Assembly (NCBI GenBank): GCA_020060765.1
Contig: JAGUZQ010000119.1
Span: forward strand, 1-41,202
Direction: 5' to 3'
Length of the DNA stretch: 41,202 nt
Source of the DNA: Planctomycetota bacterium
GTDB lineage: Bacteria; Planctomycetota; SZUA-567
A program made the position numbers and the translations under genes. How positions within the stretch are numbered: position 1 is the first letter of the stretch; every line of letters begins with the position of its first letter. Of this stretch, positions 30,036 through 38,890 are shown one piece after another. A model generated the notes under the pieces. The model was not told the origin of the DNA and ran no database searches. It saw only the letters and a list, made by a program, of their open reading frames with translations.

Positions 30036-31205
30036 CTATCTGCCGAAACAAAAAACGCTCCCGTTCCCGCCCACCGCCAGCAGCCGGTTACGAGCCGGAA
30101 CCAGACCCGCGATCTTGCCGCCGCAGTCGTAACGCCACGCCGGTTTTCCCGTGCGTGCCTCCAGCGCCAGCAGTTTTCCGTCCTCGCCGCCGTGATAGCA
30201 GATATCTCCCGCCGTCACCGGCGCGCAATCGCTATCGCTTTTCGCGGAGAAACTCCACTTCTCGCCGCCGCCAGACAGATTCAGCGCCCGCACGCTGCCG
30301 TCGCGCCAGGCAACCAGCGCGGCCTCATCACCGATCGCGGGCGAGGCGAGCAAAGCGGCCTGATAACGCTCGGCGGTTTTCCAGATTATGTCCAGGTTCC
30401 CGGCGTCGAGCAGAAAGACTTCCCCCTGCATGGTTCCCAGCACAATGCGGTTGTTGAAAAAAGTTGGCGCAGTCGCGATGCTGGCAGGCAACTCCGCCGC
30501 CGCAACCTGGCTTCCGTCAGCCAGCGCGATCTTGCGCACAAAACCGTCGCAGCCCGCCGAGTAAACGAAATCTCCGTTCACGCAGACCGGGGCATGCACC
30601 TGCGCGCCGGTTTTCAATTTCCAGCGCAACTTTCCGTCGGCGCGGTCGCAGGCGTAGAGATGATTGTCATACGAACCGAAAACAATCAGCCCTCCCGCCG
30701 CCGCCGCGCCTGACTTGATCTCGCCGTCGGTTTTCAAGCGCCAGATTATTTTCCCATCGGTCGCGGAAAGACAAAGCATCTCACCTTCGTCATTCCCGCA
30801 GAACAGTCTTCCCCCGTCGTAGCAGAGAGGAGCGGCGAAAGTTCCGCTTGGCGTGCATTTCCAGGCGAGGTTTCCTTCCGCCAGTGTCAGCGCCTGAATC
30901 GTGCCGCCGGAGGCGCAGAAAACCGTATCCGCCGCCACGACCGGAGGCGCTGCGATTTCACCGCCCAACTCGCGCGACCACAGCAGGCGCAACGGTTGCG
31001 GCAAAGCGCCAGTCGCCGCACCAGTACGGGCGTTGTTCCCTTGAAAACACGGCCAGTCGTTGTCGGCGGTTCCGGGCGAAGCTTCCGAGGAAACAGGCGG
31101 CACAGTTTCCTGCTGTATCTCTTCCGGAAGTGACAGCCGCCACACCGCGAGGAAAGCAACCAGCACCGCCAGGATTTCCAGGACGGGAAAATGTTTCTCA
31201 ATCAT
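30036..31205 (-). CDS. PQQ-binding-like beta-propeller protein (BamB-like), membrane-anchored
   Basis: A 389-residue protein with an N-terminal membrane anchor (about 8-26) and repeated beta-propeller blades, e.g. GEIAAPPVVAADTVFCASGG, DGKIIWRLKTDGEIKSGAAA, DGKLRWKLKTGAQVHAPVCV and RTGKPAWRYDCGGKIAGLVP. Each blade has the DG-K-W-x pattern of PQQ-like repeats. BamB-type proteins scaffold envelope complexes. Its ATG is directly before the stop of the permease gene upstream, so it is co-expressed and may act with it outside the cytoplasm. Confidence 0.88.
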   Translation of the reverse strand: MIEKHFPVLEILAVLVAFLAVWRLSLPEEIQQETVPPVSSEASPGTADNDWPCFQGNNARTGAATGALPQPLRLLWSRELGGEIAAPPVVAADTVFCASGGTIQALTLAEGNLAWKCTPSGTFAAPLCYDGGRLFCGNDEGEMLCLSATDGKIIWRLKTDGEIKSGAAAAGGLIVFGSYDNHLYACDRADGKLRWKLKTGAQVHAPVCVNGDFVYSAGCDGFVRKIALADGSQVAAAELPASIATAPTFFNNRIVLGTMQGEVFLLDAGNLDIIWKTAERYQAALLASPAIGDEAALVAWRDGSVRALNLSGGGEKWSFSAKSDSDCAPVTAGDICYHGGEDGKLLALEARTGKPAWRYDCGGKIAGLVPARNRLLAVGGNGSVFCFGR

Positions 31206-31207
31206 TT

Positions 31208-34200
31208 TTACTCCGACCGCAGCGCCGCCAGCAGCGGATGTTTCATGCTGGAGCGGGCAGCGAGATAGCAGGCGGCAAGTCCCGCCATGATCGTAACGGC
31301 CAGAGTTACAGCCAATGTCGCCCAGTCAGCCGCCAGCGGGTCAGACAGTATGCGCGGCGACATGGCGGCCAGCGACGCCATCGTGCCCAGCGCGATTCCC
31401 GCCGCGATCAGCCCGCCGTTTTCCCGCAGCAGCAGGCGCGTTATTTCCTTTTTCGAAAAACCCAAAGCCGCCAGCAGCGCCAGTTCCTGCCTGCGCTCGA
31501 AAATATTCCGCGCCATTACCGCCGCCATCCCGCACGCCCCCAGCAACAGACCCATCCCGCCCAACGCGGCGAAGGCGGATAGATAAGCGTTTTGCACTTC
31601 GGCATATTTCGCCAGAATACTTTCCGTCGCCTCGCTTTCCGCGCCGTAATCAGACAGAGCCTCGACCAACGCCGCCGATATCGCTTTTCTTTTTCCAAGA
31701 GGACAGGCGACCAGCAACCGCTGCCAGCCCCCGCTCCCTTCGTCAAAGAACTTTTGAAAATTTCGCTCGCCCGCCAGCAGTTCACCCGCAAAGATGCTTC
31801 CTTGTAACAGACCCGCCAGCCGGAGCCTCACCAGGTTGCCGCCGCGACCGGGAACAGTAATAATGTCGCCAAGGTTCTTATGCAGAATCCACTGCGCACT
31901 GGCTTCGTCGGCAAAAACATTGACTGCGTCGTCGCCTGGTCGTTGCAGCAGATTCCAGGGAGATTCATTTCCTTTCAGGGAAAGGTGAGCAGCAAACGAG
32001 AACCCGCCGCGTGCGATCAGTTCATCCGGAAGCGCCAGCACGGTCGGCGCCTGCGGCTGGTTCAGGTTGAGACAGCCTGCGTTTTCGCCGCGTTTTTCCC
32101 GCAGGCGGAAAATTTTCGCGTCGCGCAGAATCCGCCGCGTCTCCGGGGACAGTGCCAGTTCCGCGTCGCCTGCGTCGGTGCCGATTTTCGGCAGAACCGG
32201 CAGCGAGGCGCGCACGCTCAAGACAAATCCGCCTGCGCCGGAATTTAGTTCCGATACGTCCTGATGCGAAAACCGCTGGCGGGTCACGGTCACGGTGCAG
32301 AGGAGAAATGTCGCTGACGCCAGCAGCAACACGCCGGTCAGACTTCGCCCTTTCCGACGACCGGCATATCGGCGCGCCAGCGAGGTCAGGTTTGTCAGTT
32401 CGGCGGAGTAGGTCGACAAGATTCGCGACGCCAGCAACATCCCTCCCGCCAGTAGCATAATTCCGGCCAGCACGAATGCCGCCATTTCCGGAAGCAAGTG
32501 AATTTTTCCACAATAGATCAGTCCGACCGCAAGGGAAAATAATAAGTACTTTATAAGCTTGTCCCGCAGTCGTATCCGCGTCGCCGCTGTACTTTCACCC
32601 GTGGTATCCTTGCGCGTGTCATTAATCTCTCGCCCGTCATTCCCGCGCAGGCGTGAATCCAGTGGGGAACCCGCACGCCACTCCTCTGGATTCCCGCCTG
32701 CGCGGGAATGACAATTCGAAAGTGGAAAACTCACCCCCCTGCCCTCCCAAGCCTGCAATTTGCAGCCTGTAGCCAGAGAACTGAAGCCTGACCCTTTAAG
32801 TAATTCCCGAGGCGAATGCCGGTTAATTCCGCGTGCGACCATCCAGGCAGAGCCATAGGCAATCGCGATACCCGCTGCCGCGCCTGCCAGCGGTTTCCAG
32901 GAAAAATACAGCGCCACCGGCAGCGACGCCACCGCGCCCGACCAGACTCCCTTTAACGCGTAAGCCAGCAGCGCCGCGTAAACCCCGCCCAGGCCAATCC
33001 CCAGCAGCGCGCCCGCGACGCCAGTCAGCAAGCCGGTTCTGATAATCAGCGACTTGATCTGCCGGGGAGAAAACCCAACCGCCGCCAGCGTGCCCCAGGT
33101 CTTGAGCCTGCTTTCGGCAGCCAGCGCGTTCAGCAGCCACAGCAACAACGCCGCCGCCGCGATCAGGAAAAATCCCAGTCCCAGAAACAAGGAAGCAAAA
33201 TCGCTTGACCCCTGCGCGCCGATTAGCGCCTCAGCCCTGATGTCGCGAAACTTCATCCCGGCCGGAGACAGCGCCAACGCGCGTCCGAGAAGACGGGAAA
33301 CCCACTCCCCTTCCAAGGGTAGATGGTCGGGGTGAGGGGTAACATTTATGTTTATCGCGGTAATCCCGCTTTCCGGTCGCCAAAAAGCTTTCACTGTTTC
33401 CAGCGACAGCATCACCTTGGGCGTGGCGCGGAACTGGTCCCAGTAATCCTCGTCTTTCTGCCGGATCAGTTTCAGATCGATCGGAAACGGCGGGTTCCAG
33501 TCCGCCATGTTGTCGTTCAAGCCCGGATAAGGCGGCAGCCATTTATCTGCGTTCCGCCATTTATCGACCGGAACAATATTCCTGATGACAAAAACCTGTT
33601 CCGCCTCCGACAGTTTTCCGGATTCATCCGACTGGTAAAAAGTCAGCGTGAGTTCGTCCCCGCTTTTCGCGCCCAGGTCATCGGCCAGCCACTGGTTAAT
33701 GTCGGCCTGCCCGGAGGGAATCTCCCGGTCTCCACCCACCAGCGAATACGGCGTCATCGTTTTTTTATTTTTCGTCAACGCAATGCGATTGGCGAGATAG
33801 ATGCTATGCTTTGCAAAAGCTATCTCCCGCCCGTCATTCCCGCGCAGGCGGGGTGCGTGCCGCACGCGCTTTTCTTGCTGTCGCATTTGCGTAGCCGCCA
33901 GACTTTCGCGAGGAACAATCTTACTTTCATCATTCATCTCACGCCCGTCATTCCCGCGCAGGCGGGAATCCAGTGGGGAAACCGTAGCCAACGTATTCTC
34001 AATCGCCGCGAGATATTCCTCTGGAAACATAAACCGATCACTTCTGACAATAAAACCGCCATCCGTTTTTTCAAGCGACAACCCGTAATCCGCCGCCTCC
34101 GATACGACAGCCAGAATTCCTTCCAGACGCTGTTTCATCTCCGGCAGGTTATCGCTTTTCACCAACAGGCAATTAGCCTTTCCGTCGATTTTCAGTCGTT

Positions 34201-34843
34201 GCCGCAACCACTCCAGGCTGACAAAAATATTGCGCTGCCTCCCCCCTGCCCCGAGCGCGAAATCGGCGTAAGTCCCGGCGTAAATTCCGGCCAGCGATAC
34301 CCTGACTGAGGTCATTGCGTCGCTGATTTTGCGCCTGCCGAAAGTAGAGTAAACCGGCGCATCAGGGTTAGTTGGGATTTTCAGGACAAACGGGGCATCA
34401 AGAGCCGGGCTGGATAAATCCGCTGACAATAGCGGATTTATCCAGAAATTGGCAGCATCCGGCATGCAAAAATCAGCAGGCAACGACAGGAAACCAGCAG
34501 GCGACGCGATGATTTGAACAGAGTTTGACAACTTTTCATTGGCGGGAGAAGCCAGTCTGGCTGGTAAAATGATGACGGGAACCACTTCGCAACCGGCTTG
34601 CCGGGAGATTCTTTCCGCCAGATCAGCCGGGATAAACGTAGGCAAGGATAAAACGCAGGAAACGCCGCCGATTCTGCTAAGTGCTTGTCTTTCAAGGCTT
34701 TGTCTGATCGACTCGCCGATCCACAAAGACCCGCAAATTACCCCGGTACAAACCGCCGCCACCATGGCCAAAGCCACGGCGGCGGCGGGATTGTGTCGCA
34801 ACATCCTGAATGCCAATAAGTTATGGCTCAGGCAAGGTCTCAT
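31208..34843 (-). CDS. Very long FtsX-like ABC transporter permease with in-frame repeat insertions
   Basis: A 1,211-residue MacB/FtsX-like permease. An N-terminal helix (about 15-36) with a large periplasmic region, the first FtsX unit at about 555-670 (LGLGFFLIAAAALLLWLLNA, AVGFSPRQIKSL), and a second at about 1090-1205 (GMGLLLGACGMAAVMARNIF, LGFSKKEITRLL). Three stretches of dispersed repeats lie in the reading frame: residues about 286-338 (DSRLRGNDG twice), about 500-515 (PHPDHLPLEGEW) and about 706-765 (CHSRAGGNP..SPLDSRLRGND). These make it longer than relatives. No ATPase gene is visible nearby. It overlaps the glycine-zipper gene by ATGA. Confidence 0.87.
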   Translation of the reverse strand: MRPCLSHNLLAFRMLRHNPAAAVALAMVAAVCTGVICGSLWIGESIRQSLERQALSRIGGVSCVLSLPTFIPADLAERISRQAGCEVVPVIILPARLASPANEKLSNSVQIIASPAGFLSLPADFCMPDAANFWINPLLSADLSSPALDAPFVLKIPTNPDAPVYSTFGRRKISDAMTSVRVSLAGIYAGTYADFALGAGGRQRNIFVSLEWLRQRLKIDGKANCLLVKSDNLPEMKQRLEGILAVVSEAADYGLSLEKTDGGFIVRSDRFMFPEEYLAAIENTLATVSPLDSRLRGNDGREMNDESKIVPRESLAATQMRQQEKRVRHAPRLRGNDGREIAFAKHSIYLANRIALTKNKKTMTPYSLVGGDREIPSGQADINQWLADDLGAKSGDELTLTFYQSDESGKLSEAEQVFVIRNIVPVDKWRNADKWLPPYPGLNDNMADWNPPFPIDLKLIRQKDEDYWDQFRATPKVMLSLETVKAFWRPESGITAININVTPHPDHLPLEGEWVSRLLGRALALSPAGMKFRDIRAEALIGAQGSSDFASLFLGLGFFLIAAAALLLWLLNALAAESRLKTWGTLAAVGFSPRQIKSLIIRTGLLTGVAGALLGIGLGGVYAALLAYALKGVWSGAVASLPVALYFSWKPLAGAAAGIAIAYGSAWMVARGINRHSPRELLKGSGFSSLATGCKLQAWEGRGVSFPLSNCHSRAGGNPEEWRAGSPLDSRLRGNDGREINDTRKDTTGESTAATRIRLRDKLIKYLLFSLAVGLIYCGKIHLLPEMAAFVLAGIMLLAGGMLLASRILSTYSAELTNLTSLARRYAGRRKGRSLTGVLLLASATFLLCTVTVTRQRFSHQDVSELNSGAGGFVLSVRASLPVLPKIGTDAGDAELALSPETRRILRDAKIFRLREKRGENAGCLNLNQPQAPTVLALPDELIARGGFSFAAHLSLKGNESPWNLLQRPGDDAVNVFADEASAQWILHKNLGDIITVPGRGGNLVRLRLAGLLQGSIFAGELLAGERNFQKFFDEGSGGWQRLLVACPLGKRKAISAALVEALSDYGAESEATESILAKYAEVQNAYLSAFAALGGMGLLLGACGMAAVMARNIFERRQELALLAALGFSKKEITRLLLRENGGLIAAGIALGTMASLAAMSPRILSDPLAADWATLAVTLAVTIMAGLAACYLAARSSMKHPLLAALRSE
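32558..32712. repeat. MITE-like repeat inside the permease gene, copy A
   Basis: Hairpin with stems 32635-32661 and 32687-32712 (one changed base in the left arm, GCGTGAATCC). The 77 bp to its left (32558-32634) also align with the flank of copy B at 33874-33945, so the repeat unit is longer than the hairpin alone. It is translated in frame as part of the permease. Confidence 0.8.
33303..33342. repeat. C-rich repeat fragment inside the permease gene
   Basis: CACTCCCCTTCCAAGGGTAG followed by ATGGTCGGGGTGAGGGGTAA aligns with 36583-36622 with a few changes. It encodes PHPDHLPLEGEW in the permease frame. Confidence 0.65.
33832..33986. repeat. MITE-like repeat inside the permease gene, half copies B1 and B2
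   Basis: Two left half-hairpins: 33832-33853 (CGTCATTCCCGCGCAGGCGG) and 33946-33986 (same, continuing into AATCCAGTGGGGAAACCGT). The sequence between (33874-33945) aligns with the left flank of copy A. It is translated in frame as DSRLRGNDG-type peptide. Confidence 0.75.
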
Positions 34844-35184
34844 CTCGAGTTGCGCAAACGCTCGTTTTCGGCGCGCAGACGCTCCAGTTCCTTTTCATAT
34901 TCCGAGCGCTGGAGTTCTTTTTTGAGTTCCTCGTTTTCGGCTTGCAGTTTCTGCTTATCGCGATGCGCGCCGATGAGGCCGCCGGTTACTGCACCTGCGG
35001 CGCCGCCGATCAGCGCGCCTTGTCCGCCTTTGCCGGACTGGTGGCCGATTATCGCGCCAGCGGCGGTGCCCAGAGCGCCACCGATCAATGCGCCTTTGCC
35101 CTGGTCGCTTTCCATGCAGCCGCTGCTGATTATCATACAGAACGCCAACGCCGCGACGCCTGTGAATTTAATGATTCCAGACAT
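34840..35184 (-). CDS. Glycine-zipper lipoprotein
   Basis: A 114-residue outer-membrane-type lipoprotein. A signal peptide ends in the lipobox ISSGC; then a glycine-zipper domain with repeats GALIGGALGTAAGAIIGHQS and GALIGGAAGAVTGGLIGAHR, which forms helical pairs in membranes; then a coiled-coil tail (KLQAENEELKKELQRSEYEK...). ATG at 35184 was chosen because an AGGAGG ribosome site sits just before it; the earlier ATG at 35199 would place that site inside the gene. The stop overlaps the permease start. Confidence 0.88.
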   Translation of the reverse strand: MSGIIKFTGVAALAFCMIISSGCMESDQGKGALIGGALGTAAGAIIGHQSGKGGQGALIGGAAGAVTGGLIGAHRDKQKLQAENEELKKELQRSEYEKELERLRAENERLRNSR

Positions 35185-35315
35185 TTTTTTCCTCCTCATG
35201 CCGCTATCTTGAATCGATCCCGGCGCGCCACGCGCAAGCCGTTAACTTCGGGAAGATACCTTTAATATATGCTTCCGGACACCCATAGTCAAGATGTCTG
35301 TTGTATACTGTCGGA

Positions 35316-36491
35316 TTACCGGTCGTTTCCTTCGCATCTATGAAAGCCGCAGTCCCAGTCTTTCCACACCGGGTCGAAGCCCTGATTTTCGAGATAGTCG
35401 TGCACTTCAGAGACGAGGCGGTTGTCGGCGATGTCGAACTGGCGGGTCGAAGACTTCTCCTCGCCGTAGCCTCCGGGATTGGTTTTGGAACCGGCGCTCA
35501 TCTGGGTAATGCCGAAGTGCAGAGCCTGGTTGCGGAACTCGGCGGACTCGCGCGTGGACAGCACCAGCCCCGCATCGGCGAAGCATAGCCTTAGCGCGCA
35601 GATCATTTGCACCAATTCGCGGTCGCTGACCAGATGAGGAAAGTCTTCCCGCACTTCGTGCGCCGGTCGCATCCGGGGGAAGGAAAAGGATATTTTCGAT
35701 TGCCACCAGTGTTTCATCAGCGTACGCGCGTGCAGGGCAAGGCACAGGGTTTCGTACCGCCAGTCGCGCAGCCCCAGCAACGCCCCCAGCCCGAGCTTAC
35801 GCATTCCCGCCCGGGCAGCGCCTTCCTGCGAACGGAGGCGGTTTTCGTAATCCGCTTTCGGCCCGGCGGGATGGTAATAGGCATAGGCGGCGCGGTCGTA
35901 GGTTTCCTGATAGATCGTGACTCCGTCGATACCGGCGTCGAACAGGGTTTTATATTCTTCCTGGGTCAGTACCTGCACCTCGATGGAGAGAGACGAAAAC
36001 ATGCCTCGCAGCCTGCCAGCCAGTTCCGCCAGATAGTTGACGTGAATATAATTCACGTCCTCGCCGGAAACCAGCAGCAGGTCGCGGAAACCTTCCGCCG
36101 CAATCAGCATGGCTTCCTCCACCGCCTCGTCGACGGTAAGGCGGCGTCTTTCGTCGTGATGGGTGCAATTGAAGCCGCAGTAGCGGCATTGGTTGACGCA
36201 GTAATTGGAAACATACAGAGGCGCGTAGAGATTGACAGCGTTGCCGAAACGCAGGCGGGTGACTTTGCGCGACGCCTGCGCCAGTTCTTCCAGCAATCCG
36301 GTTGCGGCGGGCGACAGCAAGGCTTCCAGTCGCCGCCGGGAAAAATGCGCCAGCGGGTTCGCCAGTTCTCGCCTGACGTCGGTTTCGGTATATTTTCCCA
36401 GCGTCGATTGCCACTCGGTAGGGACGCGGGTCAGGTTTTCCTGTTCCAGATTTTCGAGCACAAGTGATTCCTGTGCGGTGGAAATGTTCAA
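35316..36491 (-). CDS. thiH: 2-iminoacetate synthase ThiH
   Basis: Radical-SAM tyrosine lyase that makes dehydroglycine for the thiazole part of thiamine. The 391-residue protein carries the motif YCVNQCRYCGF (C98, C102, C105), NLYAPLYVSNYC before it, DVNYIHVNYLAELAG, and the C-terminal BATS domain ending LSTRESAEFRNQALHFG. No other thi gene is in the window. A small cysteine-containing end is normal. Its start lies before a 277-bp gap filled by C-rich repeats. Confidence 0.95.
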   Translation of the reverse strand: MNISTAQESLVLENLEQENLTRVPTEWQSTLGKYTETDVRRELANPLAHFSRRRLEALLSPAATGLLEELAQASRKVTRLRFGNAVNLYAPLYVSNYCVNQCRYCGFNCTHHDERRRLTVDEAVEEAMLIAAEGFRDLLLVSGEDVNYIHVNYLAELAGRLRGMFSSLSIEVQVLTQEEYKTLFDAGIDGVTIYQETYDRAAYAYYHPAGPKADYENRLRSQEGAARAGMRKLGLGALLGLRDWRYETLCLALHARTLMKHWWQSKISFSFPRMRPAHEVREDFPHLVSDRELVQMICALRLCFADAGLVLSTRESAEFRNQALHFGITQMSAGSKTNPGGYGEEKSSTRQFDIADNRLVSEVHDYLENQGFDPVWKDWDCGFHRCEGNDR

Positions 36492-36578
36492 GAGATGCCT
36501 TTCTGTTTACTGGTGTATATTTCGCGGGATAACGCAGACATTATAACGTCTGCGCCATCCGAGACTCACGAAAATCAT

Positions 36579-36712
36579 CCCCCTCTCCCCTTCTAAGGGG
36601 AGAGGGTCGGGGTGAGGGGTTACAATTTTTTCTCCCAAAAGTTCACTCATTATAACAGCGAAATAAGGAACCCCCTCACCCTAACCCTCTCCCCCCAATT
36701 GGGGGAGAGGGA
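36579..36712. repeat. Two inverted C-rich hairpin repeats between thiH and rsmA
   Basis: Copy 1 (36581-36606): CCCTCTCCCCTT-CT-AAGGGGAGAGGG, then TCGGGGTGAGGGGTTAC. Copy 2 (36670-36711) is the reverse complement of this layout, CCCCCTCACCCTAACCCTCT then a CCCCCC-AATT-GGGGG hairpin. They lie between thiH and the 3' end of rsmA and could fold into one large structure. Nothing else is seen in the gap. Confidence 0.75.
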
Positions 36713-36768
36713 ACTTGGTTTCCGACTTGCAGCGGTTTCCGGAAAATGCGAAACTCGAACCTGCATAT

Positions 36769-37668
36769 TCAGCGGATAAACCGTGCGCCTACTTCGCGGG
36801 TAATGGCCAGAATCTGTTCCGGCGTAAGCATTTCGCCGCGAATTTCGGGGTCGAGGTTCATGCGGGCGGTGATGACGTCGGTTTCTTCCTTTTCGACAAT
36901 GCCCTTGAAGGCGTTACGCAGGTTCTTGCGGCGCGCGCGGAAGATGGCGCTGGTGACCTGCCGCAGTTCCTTCCACGGCAGCTTCATCCGCTCTTCGACA
37001 GAGTTGAAATCGATGGCCAGCACCGCGCTGGTCACGCGCGGCCGCGGCCAGAACACCTGAGGCGGCACCTTGCGTTCGATCGTCGCCTTGCCTCCCAGCG
37101 CGGCGGTGATGGACAGGGTGCCGTAGGCGGCGGTGCCGGGCGAGGCGGTGACGCGCTGGGCGACTTCATGCTGCAACAGAAAAACCGCCCTGCTCCACGG
37201 CAGCGGCGAGCTGAACATATTCGCCATGAACGGAGTCCCGGCGGAATAGGGCAAGTTTGAAACACTTTTTAGAACCGTGCCTGGCCCGCGCAGTTCCAGC
37301 AGTTCCCGGATTTTCTCCACCACTTCGTAATTGATCTCGTTCTTGCGTTCGAGAATGTCGCCCTGCATGATAATGACGTTGGGAAAATGTTTCGTCTCTT
37401 CCCGCGCGATTTCGAGCAGTTTGTGATCCAGCTCAACGCACAGCACCGTCGCGCCTGACGGGGCAAGTTCCTGGGTGAGAAAAGCCGTGCCGGGGCCGAC
37501 TTCCAGCACCAGATCGCGCGGCTCCAGCGCGCCTACGCGGGCGATGTACATCACCTGATTCTTGTCCAGCAGAAAGTTCTGCCCCATCTTGGAATGAGGA
37601 CGGATGCCGACCTTTTCAAACAAGGCTTTCAGTTTATCCAGGCGGCGCAGGTGGCGATAGTTCGGCAT
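36769..37668 (-). CDS. rsmA: 16S rRNA (adenine1518/1519-N6)-dimethyltransferase RsmA/KsgA
   Basis: Ribosome-biogenesis methyltransferase, 299 residues from ATG 37668. KMGQNFLLDKN, the SAM motif VLEVGPGTAFLTQEL, VELDHKLLEI, the catalytic NLPY (in SNLPYSAG) and FWPRPRVTSAVL are family signatures. An in-frame start 33 bp upstream (37701) is less likely because MPNYRHLRRL fits the family start better and a GGGA site precedes it. It is a housekeeping gene and anchors this part of the window in the host chromosome. Confidence 0.95.
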   Translation of the reverse strand: MPNYRHLRRLDKLKALFEKVGIRPHSKMGQNFLLDKNQVMYIARVGALEPRDLVLEVGPGTAFLTQELAPSGATVLCVELDHKLLEIAREETKHFPNVIIMQGDILERKNEINYEVVEKIRELLELRGPGTVLKSVSNLPYSAGTPFMANMFSSPLPWSRAVFLLQHEVAQRVTASPGTAAYGTLSITAALGGKATIERKVPPQVFWPRPRVTSAVLAIDFNSVEERMKLPWKELRQVTSAIFRARRKNLRNAFKGIVEKEETDVITARMNLDPEIRGEMLTPEQILAITREVGARFIR

Positions 37669-37749
37669 AGGTGTTTCCCAGTCCATTCTTGAAAATGTCA
37701 ATGTTATGCCTAAAACCCTTGCAGTGCAAGAGTCGGATTAATATAAATG

Positions 37750-37970
37750 AGTCTCCAGTCACCAGTTGACAGTCTCCAGTGCTGGTTTCTGGGAGTTTTT
37801 TCCGCAAAGGCGTTTATTTTTCGACAATCGTACGCTTTAGGTAAAAACTTGTACCGTCATTCCCGCGCAGGCGGGAATCCAGGCGGTGTTGCGTACGGTT
37901 TCCCCCTGGATTCCCGCCTGCGCGGGAATGACGAGCGTAAGCACAAACTGGCAACTGGAGACTGGAGACT
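37750..37970. repeat. MITE-like element, copy 7, inside larger inverted repeats
   Basis: Inner hairpin 37855-37933 (GTCATTCCCGCG stem). It is enclosed by 37750-37773 (AGTCTCCAGTCACCAGTTGA...) and the reverse-complement-like 37947-37970 (ACTGGCAACTGGAGACTGGA...). The right outer arm ends four bases before the ATG at 37974 and supplies its GGAGACT ribosome site. The 305-bp gap between rsmA and the isomerase holds nothing else. Confidence 0.75.
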
Positions 37971-37973
37971 ATC

Positions 37974-38834
37974 ATGCGTCCTTTCAAAATCGGAGTGATG
38001 AGCGATTCCTTCCGGCTGCCGCCGCGCGAAGGAGTGAAAAAATCAAAAGAGGTTGGAGCCGAGGGAATCCAAATCTATGTTGTCTCCGGTGAAATGAGTC
38101 CGGAAAACCTGAACGCGGCGGGACGCAAGGAATTCCGCGAGTTCTGCGCAGGGCTGGGGCTGGAAATTTCCGCCCTCTGCGGCGACCTGGGCGGACACGG
38201 CTTCGAGCGCGCCGGGGAAAATGTGGAGAAGGTACGGCGCTCCAAACTGATCGTCGATCTTGCCTGCGACCTCGGCACGAAAGTCGTCACCACCCACATC
38301 GGCGTCGTGCCGGAAAACAAGACTGAGGAAAAATATCGCAACATGCTGGCGGCGTGCCGCGAACTGGGCGCATATGCCGAAACAAAAGGCGTGACCTTCG
38401 CCATCGAAACCGGCCCGGAAATCGCTACTACCCTGAAAAGTTTTCTGGACGACGTCGCCTCGCCCGGCATCGGCGTGAATCTAGACCCGGCCAATCTGGT
38501 AATGGTAACCGGCGATGATCCGGTCAAGTCGGTCGTGACGTTGAAGGATTACATCGTCCATACCCACGCCAAGGACGGGGTGAAACTCGCGCCCTGCGAT
38601 CCGGTGCAGGTTTACGGCGCTTTCGCCGACGGCGGGATCGAAGGCTTTGACATGGGCAAGCTCTTTAACGAAGTGCCGCTGGGGGAGGGACAGGTGGACT
38701 GGGACGCCTATCTAGCCGCGCTGGATAGAATCGGCTTCAAGGGGTTCCTCACGATCGAACGCGAAGTCGGCGAAAAACCGGAAGCCGATATTTCGCTGGC
38801 GCTGCGATTCCTGCGGAAAAAAATATCGCTCTGA
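37974..38834 (+). CDS. Sugar phosphate isomerase/epimerase (xylose isomerase-like TIM barrel)
   Basis: A 286-residue cytosolic TIM-barrel enzyme of the AP-endonuclease-2-like family. Metal ligands are visible as E145 (FAIETGPE), D171 (VNLDPANL), H198 (IVHTHAKDG) and E262 (LTIERE). Such enzymes isomerise keto-sugars or inositol derivatives; the substrate here is unknown. ATG at 37974 uses a GGAGACT ribosome site that is part of a dispersed repeat. It is 56 bp upstream of the carbamoyltransferase gene. Confidence 0.9.
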   Translation: MRPFKIGVMSDSFRLPPREGVKKSKEVGAEGIQIYVVSGEMSPENLNAAGRKEFREFCAGLGLEISALCGDLGGHGFERAGENVEKVRRSKLIVDLACDLGTKVVTTHIGVVPENKTEEKYRNMLAACRELGAYAETKGVTFAIETGPEIATTLKSFLDDVASPGIGVNLDPANLVMVTGDDPVKSVVTLKDYIVHTHAKDGVKLAPCDPVQVYGAFADGGIEGFDMGKLFNEVPLGEGQVDWDAYLAALDRIGFKGFLTIEREVGEKPEADISLALRFLRKKISL

Positions 38835-38890
38835 TTGACTTTGTTTCGCTCCGCCTGTATATATAAGGCAACTTTAACCGAGGAAGCGCC

